Assembly (NCBI RefSeq): GCF_001675165.1
Contig: NZ_LROS01000079.1
Span: 62,001-126,000, forward strand
Reading direction: 5' to 3'
DNA length: 64,000 nt
From: Clostridium ragsdalei P11
GTDB lineage: Bacteria > Bacillota > Clostridia > Clostridiales > Clostridiaceae
This document shows positions 26,971 to 36,134 of the stretch, piece after piece. The position numbers and the translations under genes are program-made. The notes beneath the pieces were generated by a model. That model was not told where the DNA came from and did not search any database. It saw nothing but the letters and a program-made list of their open reading frames with translations. Each line of letters opens with the position of its first letter. The stretch's first letter is position 1.

Positions 26971-27132
26971 TCACTTAGACGGTTTGAATGTTGTACAGCA
27001 AGTATCATCACTAGTGTCGGGGTCTTTACCTTGCATTGGGTTAACTTCCAAAGACTTAGCATTACAGCAGTCATTTTTCCAATAGTGACAACAATCAACG
27101 CCACATTTAACTTCCATTTTTGGTGCATCCAT
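26971..27132 (-). CDS. DUF1540 Cys-rich small protein
   Basis: 53 aa, start ATG at 27132 with AAAGGGGG 7-9 nt upstream, stop TGA at 26971. The product starts MDAPKMEVKCGVDCCHYWK and has CCNAKSLEV then DDTCCTTFKP. The C-x3-C-x2-YW-x2-N-x-C-x-A-x2-I/L-x-V spacing is that of DUF1540, a likely metal-binding fold common in spore formers. The overlapping 78-residue frame in another phase lacks a ribosome site. Confidence 0.85.
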   Translation of the reverse strand: MDAPKMEVKCGVDCCHYWKNDCCNAKSLEVNPMQGKDPDTSDDTCCTTFKPSK

Positions 27133-27276
27133 AATTAAATCCCCCTTTCAATATATATATTATATATTTAAGTTATATATGTAGTATGACCTAAAACATA
27201 AATACTATCCAAGCAATCCATTAAATAAATCAAGTAATTGTGGAAATTTTTTCTTATGAATAACATCTTTATATTT

Positions 27277-27666
27277 CTATGTTCTATATTTAAAACTTCC
27301 AATAAATTTTACATATACACTGTTGTCATGATCTTCTATTACAGAACCATCATAATTAAAGTTATATAATAATATAATTGAGTTATACTTCCTATCCAGT
27401 TTATCTGAAAACTTTTTGCTATAATCTGAAATAATATTTTGTGAAAAAGATTGATCTTTCATTATATCAGAAAACAAATCCGAATCTCTTTCAATAAAGT
27501 TTATTTCCTTTAGTTCCTCATCAAAACACTCAACGTTAAAATTTTTTTCAAACTTAGAATTTAAATAGTCACCAAAATTAGAATAATTTACTTGAAGATA
27601 ATGCTGTAAATCTTTAATATCTTCACATTTTGCCATCCATATAGATACTATTCCTTCATACTCCAT
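27277..27666 (-). CDS. Imm22-like immunity protein (orphan)
   Basis: 129 aa. The start MEYEGIVSIWMAKCEDIKDL, followed by DYLNSKFEKNFNVECFDEELKE and a C-terminal YNSIILLYNFNY...VYVKFIGSFKY, resembles Imm22, an immunity family of polymorphic toxin systems. No toxin with a matching C-terminal domain is in the window, so it would be an orphan protecting against toxins of related cells. AGGAGAAG precedes the ATG. The family call is by pattern memory only. Confidence 0.55.
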   Translation of the reverse strand: MEYEGIVSIWMAKCEDIKDLQHYLQVNYSNFGDYLNSKFEKNFNVECFDEELKEINFIERDSDLFSDIMKDQSFSQNIISDYSKKFSDKLDRKYNSIILLYNFNYDGSVIEDHDNSVYVKFIGSFKYRT

Positions 27667-27752
27667 TAAGACTTCTCCTTTACATTTCTAAATATACCTT
27701 TATTTTATCATAGGAATAAAGGAAAATAACTTTATAAATCCATAAGAGTTTC

Positions 27753-27991
27753 TAACTTAAAAATAAACTTATACGCAGAAATATTTTTACAATAAGCAAG
27801 CACATTTAAATATTTTGAATATAAGTGTTAGTGGAAAATTTATAAAAAAACTTAGGACTTTTTAATTGTTTGAGGCACGAGTTTTCAAAAGTCCTTAGGT
27901 TTTTATAAATTTTCTGCTTAGACTTATCAAAATATTTAACGAGCTTTTAGTTGTAAAAATATCCGGAGTATGAGTTTATTTTTATTTCTGA
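27753..27991. repeat. Element D: long imperfect inverted repeat
   Basis: The 350-base gap between the Imm22-like gene and codA is one large palindrome: about 110-nt arms (left from 27753, right to 27991) around a loop TAATTGTTTGAGGCACGAG. The inner 15-20 bp (CTTAGGACTTTT / AAAAGTCCTTAGG) are nearly perfect; outer portions keep TAAATATTTTGA, ATATTTTTACAA and AATAAACT on both sides with gaps. It may end the Imm22 or codA transcript. Only copy in the window. Confidence 0.65.
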
Positions 27992-28020
27992 AATACTATA
28001 TCTCTCATAAAAAACTAATA

Positions 28021-29289
28021 CTATTTATTTATATCAAAGGTAATTCTCTCTTCCCCATCCATATAAATATCTGTCTTTTTAGGTTCAGTTTTTGAGAGTA
28101 TTTTTCCCTTTCTTATGGAATACAGCACCTCTGATTGTTTTCTTATAACATCATATTCATCTTTTCCATTTAATATAATGAGATTAGCAGTATTTCCTTT
28201 CTTTATTCCATAATCATCTTCAATATGCATTGTCTTTGCACTATTTTTTGTTATGAGATCAATAGAATTTACAATCTGATCATAGCCCATGAGCTGACAT
28301 ACGTGTATACCCATTTGAAGTACCTGAAGCATATTACCTGTTCCCATTGGATACCATGGATCACATATGTCGTCGTGTCCAAAACATACATTAATGTCTG
28401 CATCTATCATCTCTTTAACTCTTGTAATGCCCCTTCTCTTAGGATAAGTATCAAACCTTCCCTGAAGATGGGTGTTTACTATAGGATTAGATATGAAGTT
28501 TATATTTGACATCTTTAAAAGCCTAAAGAGTTTATAGGCATATGCATTATTATAAGAATGCATAGCAGTAGTATGACTTGCCGTAACCTTTTCTCCTATT
28601 CCGTACTTATATGCCTCTGCTGCAACTACTTCCACAAATCTAGACTGCTCATCATCAATTTCATCACAATGGACATCAACCAGTTTATCATACTTTACTG
28701 CAAGTTCTATTGCCTTTTTTACAGAATCAACTCCATATTCCCTTGTAAATTCAAAATGTGGAATAGCCCCTACTACATCTGCACCAAGCTTCAATGCTTC
28801 CTCCAAAAGTTTTAATCCGCAGGGAAAAGAATTTATACCCTCCTGTGGGAAAGCAACTATCTGTATATCTACAAATTCTTTCATTGCTTCTCTTACTTTA
28901 ATTAAAGCTTTTAATGCTGTAAGATCTGGATCTGTAACATCTACATGCGTTCTTACATATTGTATTCCATTTGCTATCTGCCATTTAAGTGCAGTTATAG
29001 CCCTTTTTATAACATCTTCTTCTGTAAGCATTTTTTTTCTAAGTGCCCAGGTTTCTATACCTTCAAAAAGAGTTCCACTTATATTCCATTTTGGCTCTCC
29101 TGCAGTGAGAGTCGTATCAAGGTGAACATGGGGTTCAACAAAAGGTGGAAGTGCTAAATTTCCATTCCCCTCAATTATGTTTTTATCTTCTTTTGCTATA
29201 TTTTTAGAAATCTCCTTTATAACTCCATCTTCAATTAAAATATCATATATTCCATCTTTATTTCTAAGTCTTACATTTTTTATTAACAT
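28021..29289 (-). CDS. codA: Cytosine deaminase
   Basis: 422 aa amidohydrolase of the CodA type. EPHVHLDTT carries the two metal His, [15 protein letters not shown] matches the cytosine deaminase signature, then [10 protein letters not shown] (metal His and catalytic Glu), ASHTTAMHS and [14 protein letters not shown] with the metal Asp. It converts cytosine to uracil and ammonia for pyrimidine salvage. The gene lies 19 bp after codB on the same strand, an operon as in enteric bacteria. Confidence 0.95.
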   Translation of the reverse strand: MLIKNVRLRNKDGIYDILIEDGVIKEISKNIAKEDKNIIEGNGNLALPPFVEPHVHLDTTLTAGEPKWNISGTLFEGIETWALRKKMLTEEDVIKRAITALKWQIANGIQYVRTHVDVTDPDLTALKALIKVREAMKEFVDIQIVAFPQEGINSFPCGLKLLEEALKLGADVVGAIPHFEFTREYGVDSVKKAIELAVKYDKLVDVHCDEIDDEQSRFVEVVAAEAYKYGIGEKVTASHTTAMHSYNNAYAYKLFRLLKMSNINFISNPIVNTHLQGRFDTYPKRRGITRVKEMIDADINVCFGHDDICDPWYPMGTGNMLQVLQMGIHVCQLMGYDQIVNSIDLITKNSAKTMHIEDDYGIKKGNTANLIILNGKDEYDVIRKQSEVLYSIRKGKILSKTEPKKTDIYMDGEERITFDINK

Positions 29290-29308
29290 GTTGCGCTTCC
29301 TTCCTATA

Positions 29309-30694
29309 TTATTTGTTCTTTAAAAATATTTTACTACTTATAAAATACAAAATTGCCGAAATTATAATTATAGGATAAATGGCTCCTATGGTTTTGGTAA
29401 ACATAGGTAAATTCTTCATAAATAAAAATATAATGACAGAAATTATCCATACACTAATAGTAACAAGGTTAAATCCAGATTTATACCAATACTTACCTTT
29501 TTCATCATCAAATTGTTCTGCAGCATACTGTTTTTTTCTAACCAAATAGTAATCTGTTATCATAATTCCAAAAATAGGTCCAAATACCATGCCTATATAA
29601 TCAAGGAACATTTCAAAGGAGTCCAAAAAACTAGAAGCATAAATTGGAACAATAGTTAACAGAGCTGCAAGTATTGTAACTGCAAAAAGAGCTGTTTGGG
29701 ATTTTATTTTTTTATTTAAATTTGTAACAGAAATTCCTGCTCCCATAAGATTTATTGCATTTGCTGTAGTACTCGTCAATATAATAACTAAAAGTGCTAT
29801 AACTCCAAGGCCAAGCTTGCTTACTATAGTGCTTGGATCAGAATTGTTAGGATCATATACTCCTGTTGTAACTGCTGTACCAATTGCTCCAATTATGCCC
29901 ACAAAGGCAAACCAAAATAATCCAACATTTGCCCCAATTATAGGAGCTACTGTAGATGCTTTTTTACTCTTACTATATCTTGTAAAATCTGCAATAGCAG
30001 GAACCCATCCTAAACTAAAAGCAGCCATAGCATCAAAAGCAGAACCAATGTCCATAACTTTTCCAGAAGGAGGTCTCCAAGCTATAATTTTACTTAAAGG
30101 AACCTGTTTTAAAACAACTGCTGTTTCCCATACTCCTAAAATTAATATAAATATAACTCCTATTTTTTCTACCATTTTTACAGACTTATGTCCTGTAGCA
30201 ATGGATATAAGATGAAGTATGCTCATTACAGCAATTCCTATAAGCATCGTCTTTTCACTTCCGTTTGAACCATAAGCAGGAAGCCCAAATATATCTTTTA
30301 ATATAAAGCTTATAGAAATTGCAGCTATAAAAGTATTTACAGCCGTCCATCCTATAAATTGAGTTATGTTGAGAACAGATGGTAGAAAGCTTCCTCTAAC
30401 ACCAAAAGATGGTCTTGTGAGCGCCATAGTAGATGTTCCAACTTTGTAGCCTATAAAGCCTATTAAAGCCATTATTATATAGGCAATTGGATTTGAAACT
30501 AAAGTTACCAGCACAGCTCCACCAAAAGTAGCCCCTGCTACAACTCCTCCAACATACCAGGTTCCGTTGTTTGCATTGGCACCAATCCAGGTTGTGAGCA
30601 TGTCCAAAAAACTTATTGTTCTTTCACTCTGTGGTACAGTTTCAAGGGCAGCATATTCCTTATGTACTTTTTCATTTGTTTCCTTGTTATCCAT
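29309..30694 (-). CDS. codB: Cytosine permease (NCS1 family)
   Basis: 461 aa; ATG at 30694 is 6 nt after GGAGG (a TTG three bases upstream also opens the frame). About twelve membrane helices. Family marks: [17 protein letters not shown] near residue 37, [12 protein letters not shown], and [14 protein letters not shown]. It imports cytosine with a cation for the deaminase encoded next. The 200-bp gap to the divergent Fe-S protein holds the promoter region; no riboswitch was recognised. Confidence 0.93.
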   Translation of the reverse strand: MDNKETNEKVHKEYAALETVPQSERTISFLDMLTTWIGANANNGTWYVGGVVAGATFGGAVLVTLVSNPIAYIIMALIGFIGYKVGTSTMALTRPSFGVRGSFLPSVLNITQFIGWTAVNTFIAAISISFILKDIFGLPAYGSNGSEKTMLIGIAVMSILHLISIATGHKSVKMVEKIGVIFILILGVWETAVVLKQVPLSKIIAWRPPSGKVMDIGSAFDAMAAFSLGWVPAIADFTRYSKSKKASTVAPIIGANVGLFWFAFVGIIGAIGTAVTTGVYDPNNSDPSTIVSKLGLGVIALLVIILTSTTANAINLMGAGISVTNLNKKIKSQTALFAVTILAALLTIVPIYASSFLDSFEMFLDYIGMVFGPIFGIMITDYYLVRKKQYAAEQFDDEKGKYWYKSGFNLVTISVWIISVIIFLFMKNLPMFTKTIGAIYPIIIISAILYFISSKIFLKNK

Positions 30695-30898
30695 CAATTA
30701 CCTCCTAAATTAATAATTTTTTCTTCATATTATACCACGCTTTTCTAAAAAATGCATATATTTTTTGATAATTTAGCAAAATAGTTTTGCAATTATAAAT
30801 TTAATTTTATGAATTTTACATTCTACCATAAAAATTATGATACTATTAGAAGATAAATAAAAGGCTAAAAATACCATATTATAAAGGAGGACATACTT

Positions 30899-31606
30899 AT
30901 GTTGGAATATAATATACAAAAAATATTGAATAACTTTATGATAGATTATTATGGAGTTGCAGATATAAGTAAATATGAAAATGAACTTGTAAAATATGGG
31001 GGATCTCTTGTAAAAGGTTATCCAAGAGCTATTTCATTAGGTATTGTGTTTCCATCTAGTATTGTAGATCATTTAAACGATGACTCCAACAATATTGCTA
31101 AATTGGAATATGAAAATTGTTATAAAACTATAAATGCTAGGTTAGATAATATAGCCTCTATAATAAGTTCTTATATAATAAGAAAGGGTTATAGAGCTTT
31201 GCCTATATCTGCAGCAGAAAGAGTAAATAATGATTATATAAATGCAGCCTTTTCACATAAACTTGCAGCAAGACTAGCAGGGCTTGGCTGGATAGGCAAA
31301 AGCTGCTTACTGATTACTCCAAAACATGGACCGAGAGTAAGATGGGTAAGTATATTAACTGATTTACCATTAAACCCTACAGGTAAAGAAATGGAACAAA
31401 AATGCGGTGAATGTATGGCCTGTGTGAAAATATGTCCGCAGAAAGCATTATATGGTAAAAATTATGTAGAAGGTGAAGATCGTGAAAAAAGATTTGATGT
31501 AAAAAAATGCGACAGCCATTTTAATGAAATGGAGCATAATAAACAAGTACCTGTCTGCGGCATGTGTGTGTATATATGCCCTTATGGCAGACAAAGTGAT
31601 AAATAA
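30899..31606 (+). CDS. Epoxyqueuosine reductase-like 4Fe-4S protein
   Basis: 235 aa. Ends with two ferredoxin-like Cys motifs, CGECMACVKICPQKAL and CGMCVYICPYG, each completed by outside Cys (CP). The segment HKLAARLAGLGWIGKSCLLITPKHGPRVRW matches the QueG-like core. It is shorter than QueG (about 310-380 aa) and lacks the C-terminal HEAT part, so it belongs to the short QueG-related ferredoxin group of anaerobes; its substrate is unknown. AAAGGAGG is upstream. Confidence 0.85.
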   Translation: MLEYNIQKILNNFMIDYYGVADISKYENELVKYGGSLVKGYPRAISLGIVFPSSIVDHLNDDSNNIAKLEYENCYKTINARLDNIASIISSYIIRKGYRALPISAAERVNNDYINAAFSHKLAARLAGLGWIGKSCLLITPKHGPRVRWVSILTDLPLNPTGKEMEQKCGECMACVKICPQKALYGKNYVEGEDREKRFDVKKCDSHFNEMEHNKQVPVCGMCVYICPYGRQSDK

Positions 31607-31712
31607 CTCAACTTTCGCACATATAAAGTTTTAATTAATAGTTAAGAATTAATAGTTAATATGGATTTTTTTCCGTTACACTACAAAAAATCTTTGATTA
31701 AAATTTTGATAG
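31605..31712. repeat. Element C, left half only (copy 4)
   Basis: AACTCAACTTTCGCACATATAAA, then GAATTAATAGTTAA words, then GGATTTTTTTCCGTTACACTAC and AAAAAATCTTTGATT. The mirrored right half is absent. The words match those of copy 2. Confidence 0.65.
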
Positions 31713-31738
31713 TAATAAAATACTTGTCTTAAGTAAAG

Positions 31739-31777
31739 ACTATAAAGAAAGTAATAACCTTTATAGTTTTTACTTTT
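31739..31777 (+). terminator. Terminator-like hairpin
   Basis: ACTATAAAG (31739-31747) pairs with CTTTATAGT (31759-31767), followed by TTTTACTTTTT. It would end the QueG-like transcript before the small genes at 31837. Confidence 0.6.
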
Positions 31778-31836
31778 TAAAGATTTTTTACTTTCCATAT
31801 ACTTCAAACTTATTAATTTTATAGGAGGAACTTTAT

Positions 31837-32007
31837 ATGGATAACAATAAGAATAGAATGAAAGATAAACCTAAGTCTAATGCTGAAATGAGAAAAATGT
31901 ACTCTGAAGCAGGATCTGAAATAGGTATTGAACACGGTAAAAAGATAGGTTCTCATTCAAATGGTAAAAAATATACAAAAAGATCAAAGTTGTCTCATAA
32001 CAAATAG
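31837..32007 (+). CDS. Small basic protein, possibly spore-associated
   Basis: 56 aa, ATG 7 nt after TAGGAGGA, stop TAG at 32005. Lys/Asn-rich (MDNNKNRMKDKPKS...), with MYSEAGSEIGIEHGKKIG in the middle, which recalls the SE-[IA]-A-SE style of small acid-soluble spore proteins, but I cannot place it in a family. The next tiny gene follows after 11 bp, so they are probably co-expressed. Confidence 0.6.
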   Translation: MDNNKNRMKDKPKSNAEMRKMYSEAGSEIGIEHGKKIGSHSNGKKYTKRSKLSHNK

Positions 32008-32018
32008 GTGGTGATATT

Positions 32019-32165
32019 ATGAGTAAGAAAAATTCTTCTAGTAAAAATTACAGTAATACACAATCTCCTACATCTAAAAATTATACTAAAAATGTAAAAA
32101 ATAAAGCCATTGAAAAGAGCCCTTATGGAAAAGATGAACCTTCTACCCATACAGAGTACAAATAA
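32019..32165 (+). CDS. Second small Lys/Ser/Asn-rich protein
   Basis: 48 aa (MSKKNSSSKNYSNTQS ... SPYGKDEPSTHTEYK), with AGGTGGTG before the ATG. Low complexity and hydrophilic like the preceding 56-aa product. No family recognised; pairing and composition suggest a spore-core or spore-coat minor protein, which is inference only. Confidence 0.5.
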   Translation: MSKKNSSSKNYSNTQSPTSKNYTKNVKNKAIEKSPYGKDEPSTHTEYK

Positions 32166-32266
32166 CATTAACTTATACCGACTATAGTAATTCTAATTAA
32201 AATTTGAACTTACACATGAAATATAATGACAAAATTGAAATCACATTTAAAAACTTTTTTAAATAA

Positions 32267-32532
32267 GGCATTTGAAAGAAAATAACAAGTCAAAGATGCG
32301 ACGAATATTCTTTATTCGATGACTAACCCGCTCTAATACTCACACTTTCCCAAGTGTGAGTAAAGAGCGGCTATGTCCCTGGATAACAATTTCTAAGAAT
32401 CAGGTGCCAAGAACTTTGTTTATCAGACAATGAGGCAGGTTCCGCAGATAGTGAATCCTATCTAAGGGTTCTACCGACGCAGTATGATAAAAAATAGGCT
32501 AGCATACTGACTAGTTATTTCTTTCAAAATAC
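32267..32532 (+). repeat. Element B, copy 2, interrupted by element A
   Basis: The 470-base gap before metY. The left arm GGCATTTGAAAGAAAATAAC and AAGTCAAAGATGCGACG lead to ATTCTTTAT, where element A copy 3 begins; B resumes at CAGACAATGAGGCAGG and runs to GACTAGTTATTTCTTTCAAAATACC. Removing A gives a sequence collinear with copies 1 and 3. Confidence 0.8.
32316..32423 (+). repeat. Element A, copy 3 (short, inserted in element B)
   Basis: 108 bp from TCGATGACTAACC to AACTTTGTTTAT. First hairpin CCGCTCTAATACTCACACTT / AAGTGTGAG...AGAGCGG is intact; the second hairpin is shortened to AATCAGGTGCC. The left flank is TTTAT and the right end is TTTAT. Confidence 0.8.
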
Positions 32533-32638
32533 CAAACTTTAGACTTATTAAAAGTTTTTATACTAATTTTCACTTGAAGTGATAGAATATTAAAATTATA
32601 ATATTTATATTATTATCTTCAAGAAAGGATGTAATAAA

Positions 32639-33925
32639 ATGACTAATTATAAAATGAATACAAAATGTGTACAAGCAGGCTACAGGCCAGGCAACGGAGA
32701 ACCCCGTCAGGTTCCTATTATACAAAGTACAACTTTTAAATATGATACCAGTGAAGATATGGGAAAGTTGTTTGACCTGGAAGCCACTGGCTATTTTTAT
32801 AGCAGGCTTCAAAATCCAACAAATGACCATGTAGCTGCTAAAATTGCAGATATGGAAGGCGGTACTGCTGCAATGCTAACTTCCTCAGGTCAAGCTGCCA
32901 ATTTCTTTGCTTTGTTTAATATTTGTACTTGCGGAGACCATATTGTTGCTTCTTCCAGCATCTATGGAGGTACCTTTAATCTGATTTCCACAACTATGGC
33001 CAAAATGGGTATTACTGCCACATTTGTTTCTCCTGATTGTACAGAAGAAGAACTAAATGTCGCTTTTCAACATAATACAAAGGCAGTTTTTGGTGAAACA
33101 ATTGCTAATCCTGCTCTTACCGTACTAGACATCGAAAAATTTGCAAATGCTGCTCATGCACATGGTGTTCCACTTATTGTAGATAATACTTTTGCAACAC
33201 CTATTAATTGTCGTCCTTTTGAATGGGGTGCAGACATTGTTACCCATTCCACTACAAAATACATGGATGGTCATGGTGCAGCCTTAGGTGGAGCTATTGT
33301 AGACTCTGGAAATTTTGATTGGATGGCTCATGCTGATAAATTTCCAGGACTTTGCACACCGGATGACAGTTACCATGGTATTACCTATGCCAAGAAATTT
33401 GGCAAGGAAGGAGCTTTCATTACTAAATGTACTTCCCAATTAATGCGTGACTTTGGTTCTATTCAATCACCACAAAATGCATACATCTTAAATCTAGGAC
33501 TGGAAAGCCTTCATGTTCGCATGCCGCGTCATTGTGAAAATGGTCAAGCTGTTGCAGAATTTCTTCAAAGTCACCCAAAGGTTGCCTATGTTAACTACTG
33601 CGGCCTGCCAGGTGATAAATACTATGAAGTTGCAAAAAAATATCTACCAAATGGTTCCTGTGGTGTTGTTTCCTTTGGTTTAAGAGGCGGACGTGAAGCA
33701 GCAGGAATATTTATGAAAAATCTTAAGCTTGCAGCCATTGAAACCCATGTGGCAGATGCTCGTACCTGCTGTCTAAATCCTGCAACAAGTACACACCGTC
33801 AGATGAATGACGAACAATTAAAGGAGGCAGGTGTCCCAGCAGAGTTAATCCGTATAAGCTGCGGCATTGAAGACAAGGAAGATTTAATTTCTGATATTTC
33901 ACAAGCACTAAATTGTATTAAATAA
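32639..33925 (+). CDS. metY: O-acetylhomoserine sulfhydrylase / Cys-Met metabolism PLP enzyme
   Basis: 428 aa. PLP lysine in THSTTKYMDGHGAALGG; earlier FYSRLQNPTNDHVAAKIA and SSSIYGGTFNL, later GVVSFGLRGG and ATSTHRQMND with the substrate-binding Arg. Length and the long C-terminal half fit O-acetylhomoserine aminocarboxypropyltransferase, which makes homocysteine (or methionine) from O-acetylhomoserine and sulfide or methanethiol. Codon use is unlike its neighbours: 9 of 12 Arg codons are CGT/CGC, where nearby genes mostly use AGA. AAGGA precedes the ATG. Recent transfer is plausible. No S-box or T-box leader is visible. Confidence 0.9.
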   Translation: MTNYKMNTKCVQAGYRPGNGEPRQVPIIQSTTFKYDTSEDMGKLFDLEATGYFYSRLQNPTNDHVAAKIADMEGGTAAMLTSSGQAANFFALFNICTCGDHIVASSSIYGGTFNLISTTMAKMGITATFVSPDCTEEELNVAFQHNTKAVFGETIANPALTVLDIEKFANAAHAHGVPLIVDNTFATPINCRPFEWGADIVTHSTTKYMDGHGAALGGAIVDSGNFDWMAHADKFPGLCTPDDSYHGITYAKKFGKEGAFITKCTSQLMRDFGSIQSPQNAYILNLGLESLHVRMPRHCENGQAVAEFLQSHPKVAYVNYCGLPGDKYYEVAKKYLPNGSCGVVSFGLRGGREAAGIFMKNLKLAAIETHVADARTCCLNPATSTHRQMNDEQLKEAGVPAELIRISCGIEDKEDLISDISQALNCIK

Positions 33926-33937
33926 TTTTAATCGCAA

Positions 33938-33972
33938 AAAGGGATCGGTTAAATGTATTAGCCAATCCCTTT
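33938..33972 (+). terminator. Terminator of metY
   Basis: AAAGGGATcGGt and gCCaATCCCTTT pair across AAATGTATTA; the T-run is weak (CCCTTTAACATTT). Confidence 0.6.
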
Positions 33973-33976
33973 AACA

Positions 33977-34125
33977 TTTATTAAGTGATTCTTAGGTTCA
34001 GGTGGAGTTTTCTTATAAGGATGACTTTCTCCAGCTAAGCCTTAGAAGAACTTATCCAGGTGCATAGCAGTGCTTATCCCCCACTTTGATAGAAGATGGG
34101 GTTAGCCATGGTAGCAATCGGATAA
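33977..34125 (-). repeat. Element A-like, diverged copy 4
   Basis: On the minus strand: TTATCCGATTGCTACC, a hairpin on CCCCATCTT / AAGTGGGG, CACCTGGATAAG, TTCTAAGGCTTAGCTGGAG paired with CTCCACCTGAACCTAAG, and an AATAAAT end. Layout equals element A but much of the sequence differs, so it is an older subfamily. Confidence 0.6.
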
Positions 34126-34171
34126 ATTTGTTTTAACTATGTGAGACTACATATTTAAAATAAATTAGCAC

Positions 34172-35017
34172 TTATTTTTGAAAATTTTTGCCTGAAACCT
34201 CCACACTTTGCATTACTATAAGGGCATCATCATCTATGTCATTTACTATTGACTTCAAGCGTGATATCTCAAGTCGTGACACTATTACAAAAATTACATT
34301 AGTAGGGAGATTTGAATATCCTCCTTCTCCTTTTATAAGAGTTATTCCACGTCCTGATTCTTTTAAAATCCTATCTGTTATTTCTTCATGTTCGTCTGAA
34401 ATTATCATAACTGACCTTGACTCATCAATTCCCTGAGAAGTTACATCTATAGCTTTAGATGCTATAAAATAAGCCACTAATGAGTACATTGCCCTGTCCC
34501 ATCCAAATGCAAAACCTGCACTTCCAAGTATGAATACATTAAAACACATTACTATTTCACCAACAGAAAAGCCACTTTTTTTATCTAAAAATATAGCTAC
34601 AATTTCTGTTCCATCCGACGACCCTCCGCTTCTTATCATAAGTCCTACACCTATTCCAAGTATTATACCACCAAATATAGCTGCAAGAAGTGGGTCATTT
34701 GTTACCCCTATTTTAGGATTAAATACTGATGTCATAACTGAAAGTGAAATTACTGAAAAAAATGTGGCAATTGTAAAATCCTTGCCAATATTTTTGTATC
34801 CTATAATGATAAAAGGAATATTAAATAATAGTATAAATACTCCAAGAGGTACTGATGTAAAGTGACTTACCATAATGGATATACCACTTATTCCTCCATC
34901 AATAACATCATTTGGTATCAAAAAGAACTTCAATCCTACTGCATCCAAGCACGCTCCCACTAACATTAACAATATTCTTATTGCAATAGAAACTCTTCTA
35001 TTATGTTTCTTTTTCAT
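34172..35017 (-). CDS. YitT-family membrane protein (DUF161/DUF2179)
   Basis: 281 aa from the ATG at 35017 (TTG at 35032 also open). Five or six membrane helices in the N-terminal two-thirds, with GGISGISIMVSHFTSVPLG and RSGGSSDGTEIVAIFLDKK, typical of YitT; then a cytoplasmic DUF2179 domain (RSVMIISDEHEEITDRIL, GRGITLIKGEGGY). Function of the family is unknown; possible transporter. Confidence 0.9.
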   Translation of the reverse strand: MKKKHNRRVSIAIRILLMLVGACLDAVGLKFFLIPNDVIDGGISGISIMVSHFTSVPLGVFILLFNIPFIIIGYKNIGKDFTIATFFSVISLSVMTSVFNPKIGVTNDPLLAAIFGGIILGIGVGLMIRSGGSSDGTEIVAIFLDKKSGFSVGEIVMCFNVFILGSAGFAFGWDRAMYSLVAYFIASKAIDVTSQGIDESRSVMIISDEHEEITDRILKESGRGITLIKGEGGYSNLPTNVIFVIVSRLEISRLKSIVNDIDDDALIVMQSVEVSGKNFQK

Positions 35018-35177
35018 AGTACCCGTTGCCAAAACATTATAGGACTCTATAAAGCTTGTTTAATTCCCTGTTCAACCTATCCCATTTTGCTATAAAGCTA
35101 CTTTGGTTTGATATAATAGTCCGAGGGCTTAAATTTCCATACAACACATGGTACATATTAGTAATATCTTTAAGTGA

Positions 35178-36134
35178 TTAGCCTACTAATCCATATCTTG
35201 ATAGATTGATACTTGCATTATAATCTCTATCTATAACACAACCACATTTCTCACAGATATATGTCCTTTCAGATAGTGAAAGTTTTGGTTTTATATGTCC
35301 ACACTTACTACAAGTCTTTGATGATGGATACCATTTATCAGCTTCAATAAACTCAATTCCATTGAACTCACATTTATATTGCATTTGTTTTTTTAACTCA
35401 TATAAACATTGTTTTGCTATTGCTTTTGATAAATACTTATTCTTCATCATGCCTTTAATATTAAGTGTTTCCATAACAACTCTTGATGGCTTGGTTTTCG
35501 CTATCTTATTCGTTGCTTGGTAATTATAATTGCTTCTTATATTTGCTAATTTTCTATGAAGTAATTTAACCTGCTTTTCGATTTTTATAATATTACCTGT
35601 TTTGACAAACTTACTCCCTTCTTTATTTTTTAGGTATTTGCGAGATACCCTACGTTGTAATCTACGTAGCCTTTTTCAAGTTGCTTTACAACTCTTGTCT
35701 TATTAATATTTTTAAAAGTCATTCCGTTAGAGCATACAGCTAAATCCTTTATCCCAACATCAATACCAATACTTTCACTTGTTAATTCTACTATTGGATT
35801 TTCTTTTTCTATGCATACTGATATAAACCAATACTTTCCGTCAAAACTTATTCTAGGATTTGTATATTTACAGTTCATAGGTATTGTATTTTTCTTAATG
35901 GTTATCCAACCTGCTTTTTCAATTAGTACCGAATTTTCTTTAACTTTTAGCTTTGAAGTATCATTATAAAAAGATGGCTTAGATTTTTTTCTACTCTTAA
36001 ACCGTGGTCTTTCAGCTAACTTCTTGCCTTGCAAGTGTCCAATTATAAATAAATCTTGCAGTACCAACCGATTTCCATAACTTTTGTTCTTGCTCTTTAG
36101 TTGGAAATATTCTAACCTTCTTCCCTAGTATCAT
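35178..36134 (-). pseudogene. tnpB: TnpB of an IS607-family element, disrupted
   Basis: Start ATG at 36134 (MILGKKVRIFPTKEQEQKLW), overlapping the end of a TnpA remnant. The frame reaches LARQEVS-stop near 36080, and the next frame resumes at KKLAERPRFKSRKK, so about 50 residues of the N-terminal region are deleted. A second break is a one-base loss in an A-run (35672-35676): EKGYVD replaces EKRLRRLQRR, after which the other frame continues to the end. The RuvC acidic residues are still encoded (SIGIDVGIKDLAV, METLNI, DRDYNASINL), as is the CSKCG/CEKCG zinc finger. TnpB is an RNA-guided nuclease in intact elements; this copy cannot be made in one piece. Confidence 0.85.

Noticed and set aside
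26892-27128. 78-residue frame on the minus strand
   Set aside because: Overlaps the DUF1540 gene in another phase, lacks its own ribosome site and shows no family features.
32530-32638. S-box or T-box leader before metY
   Set aside because: Only about 100 bp of AT-rich sequence remains after element B; no recognisable riboswitch core.
35033-36134. Idea that this TnpB element is the parent of element A
   Set aside because: The tnpB region is of IS607 type, and its flanks do not share the A hairpins or TTTAT ends.
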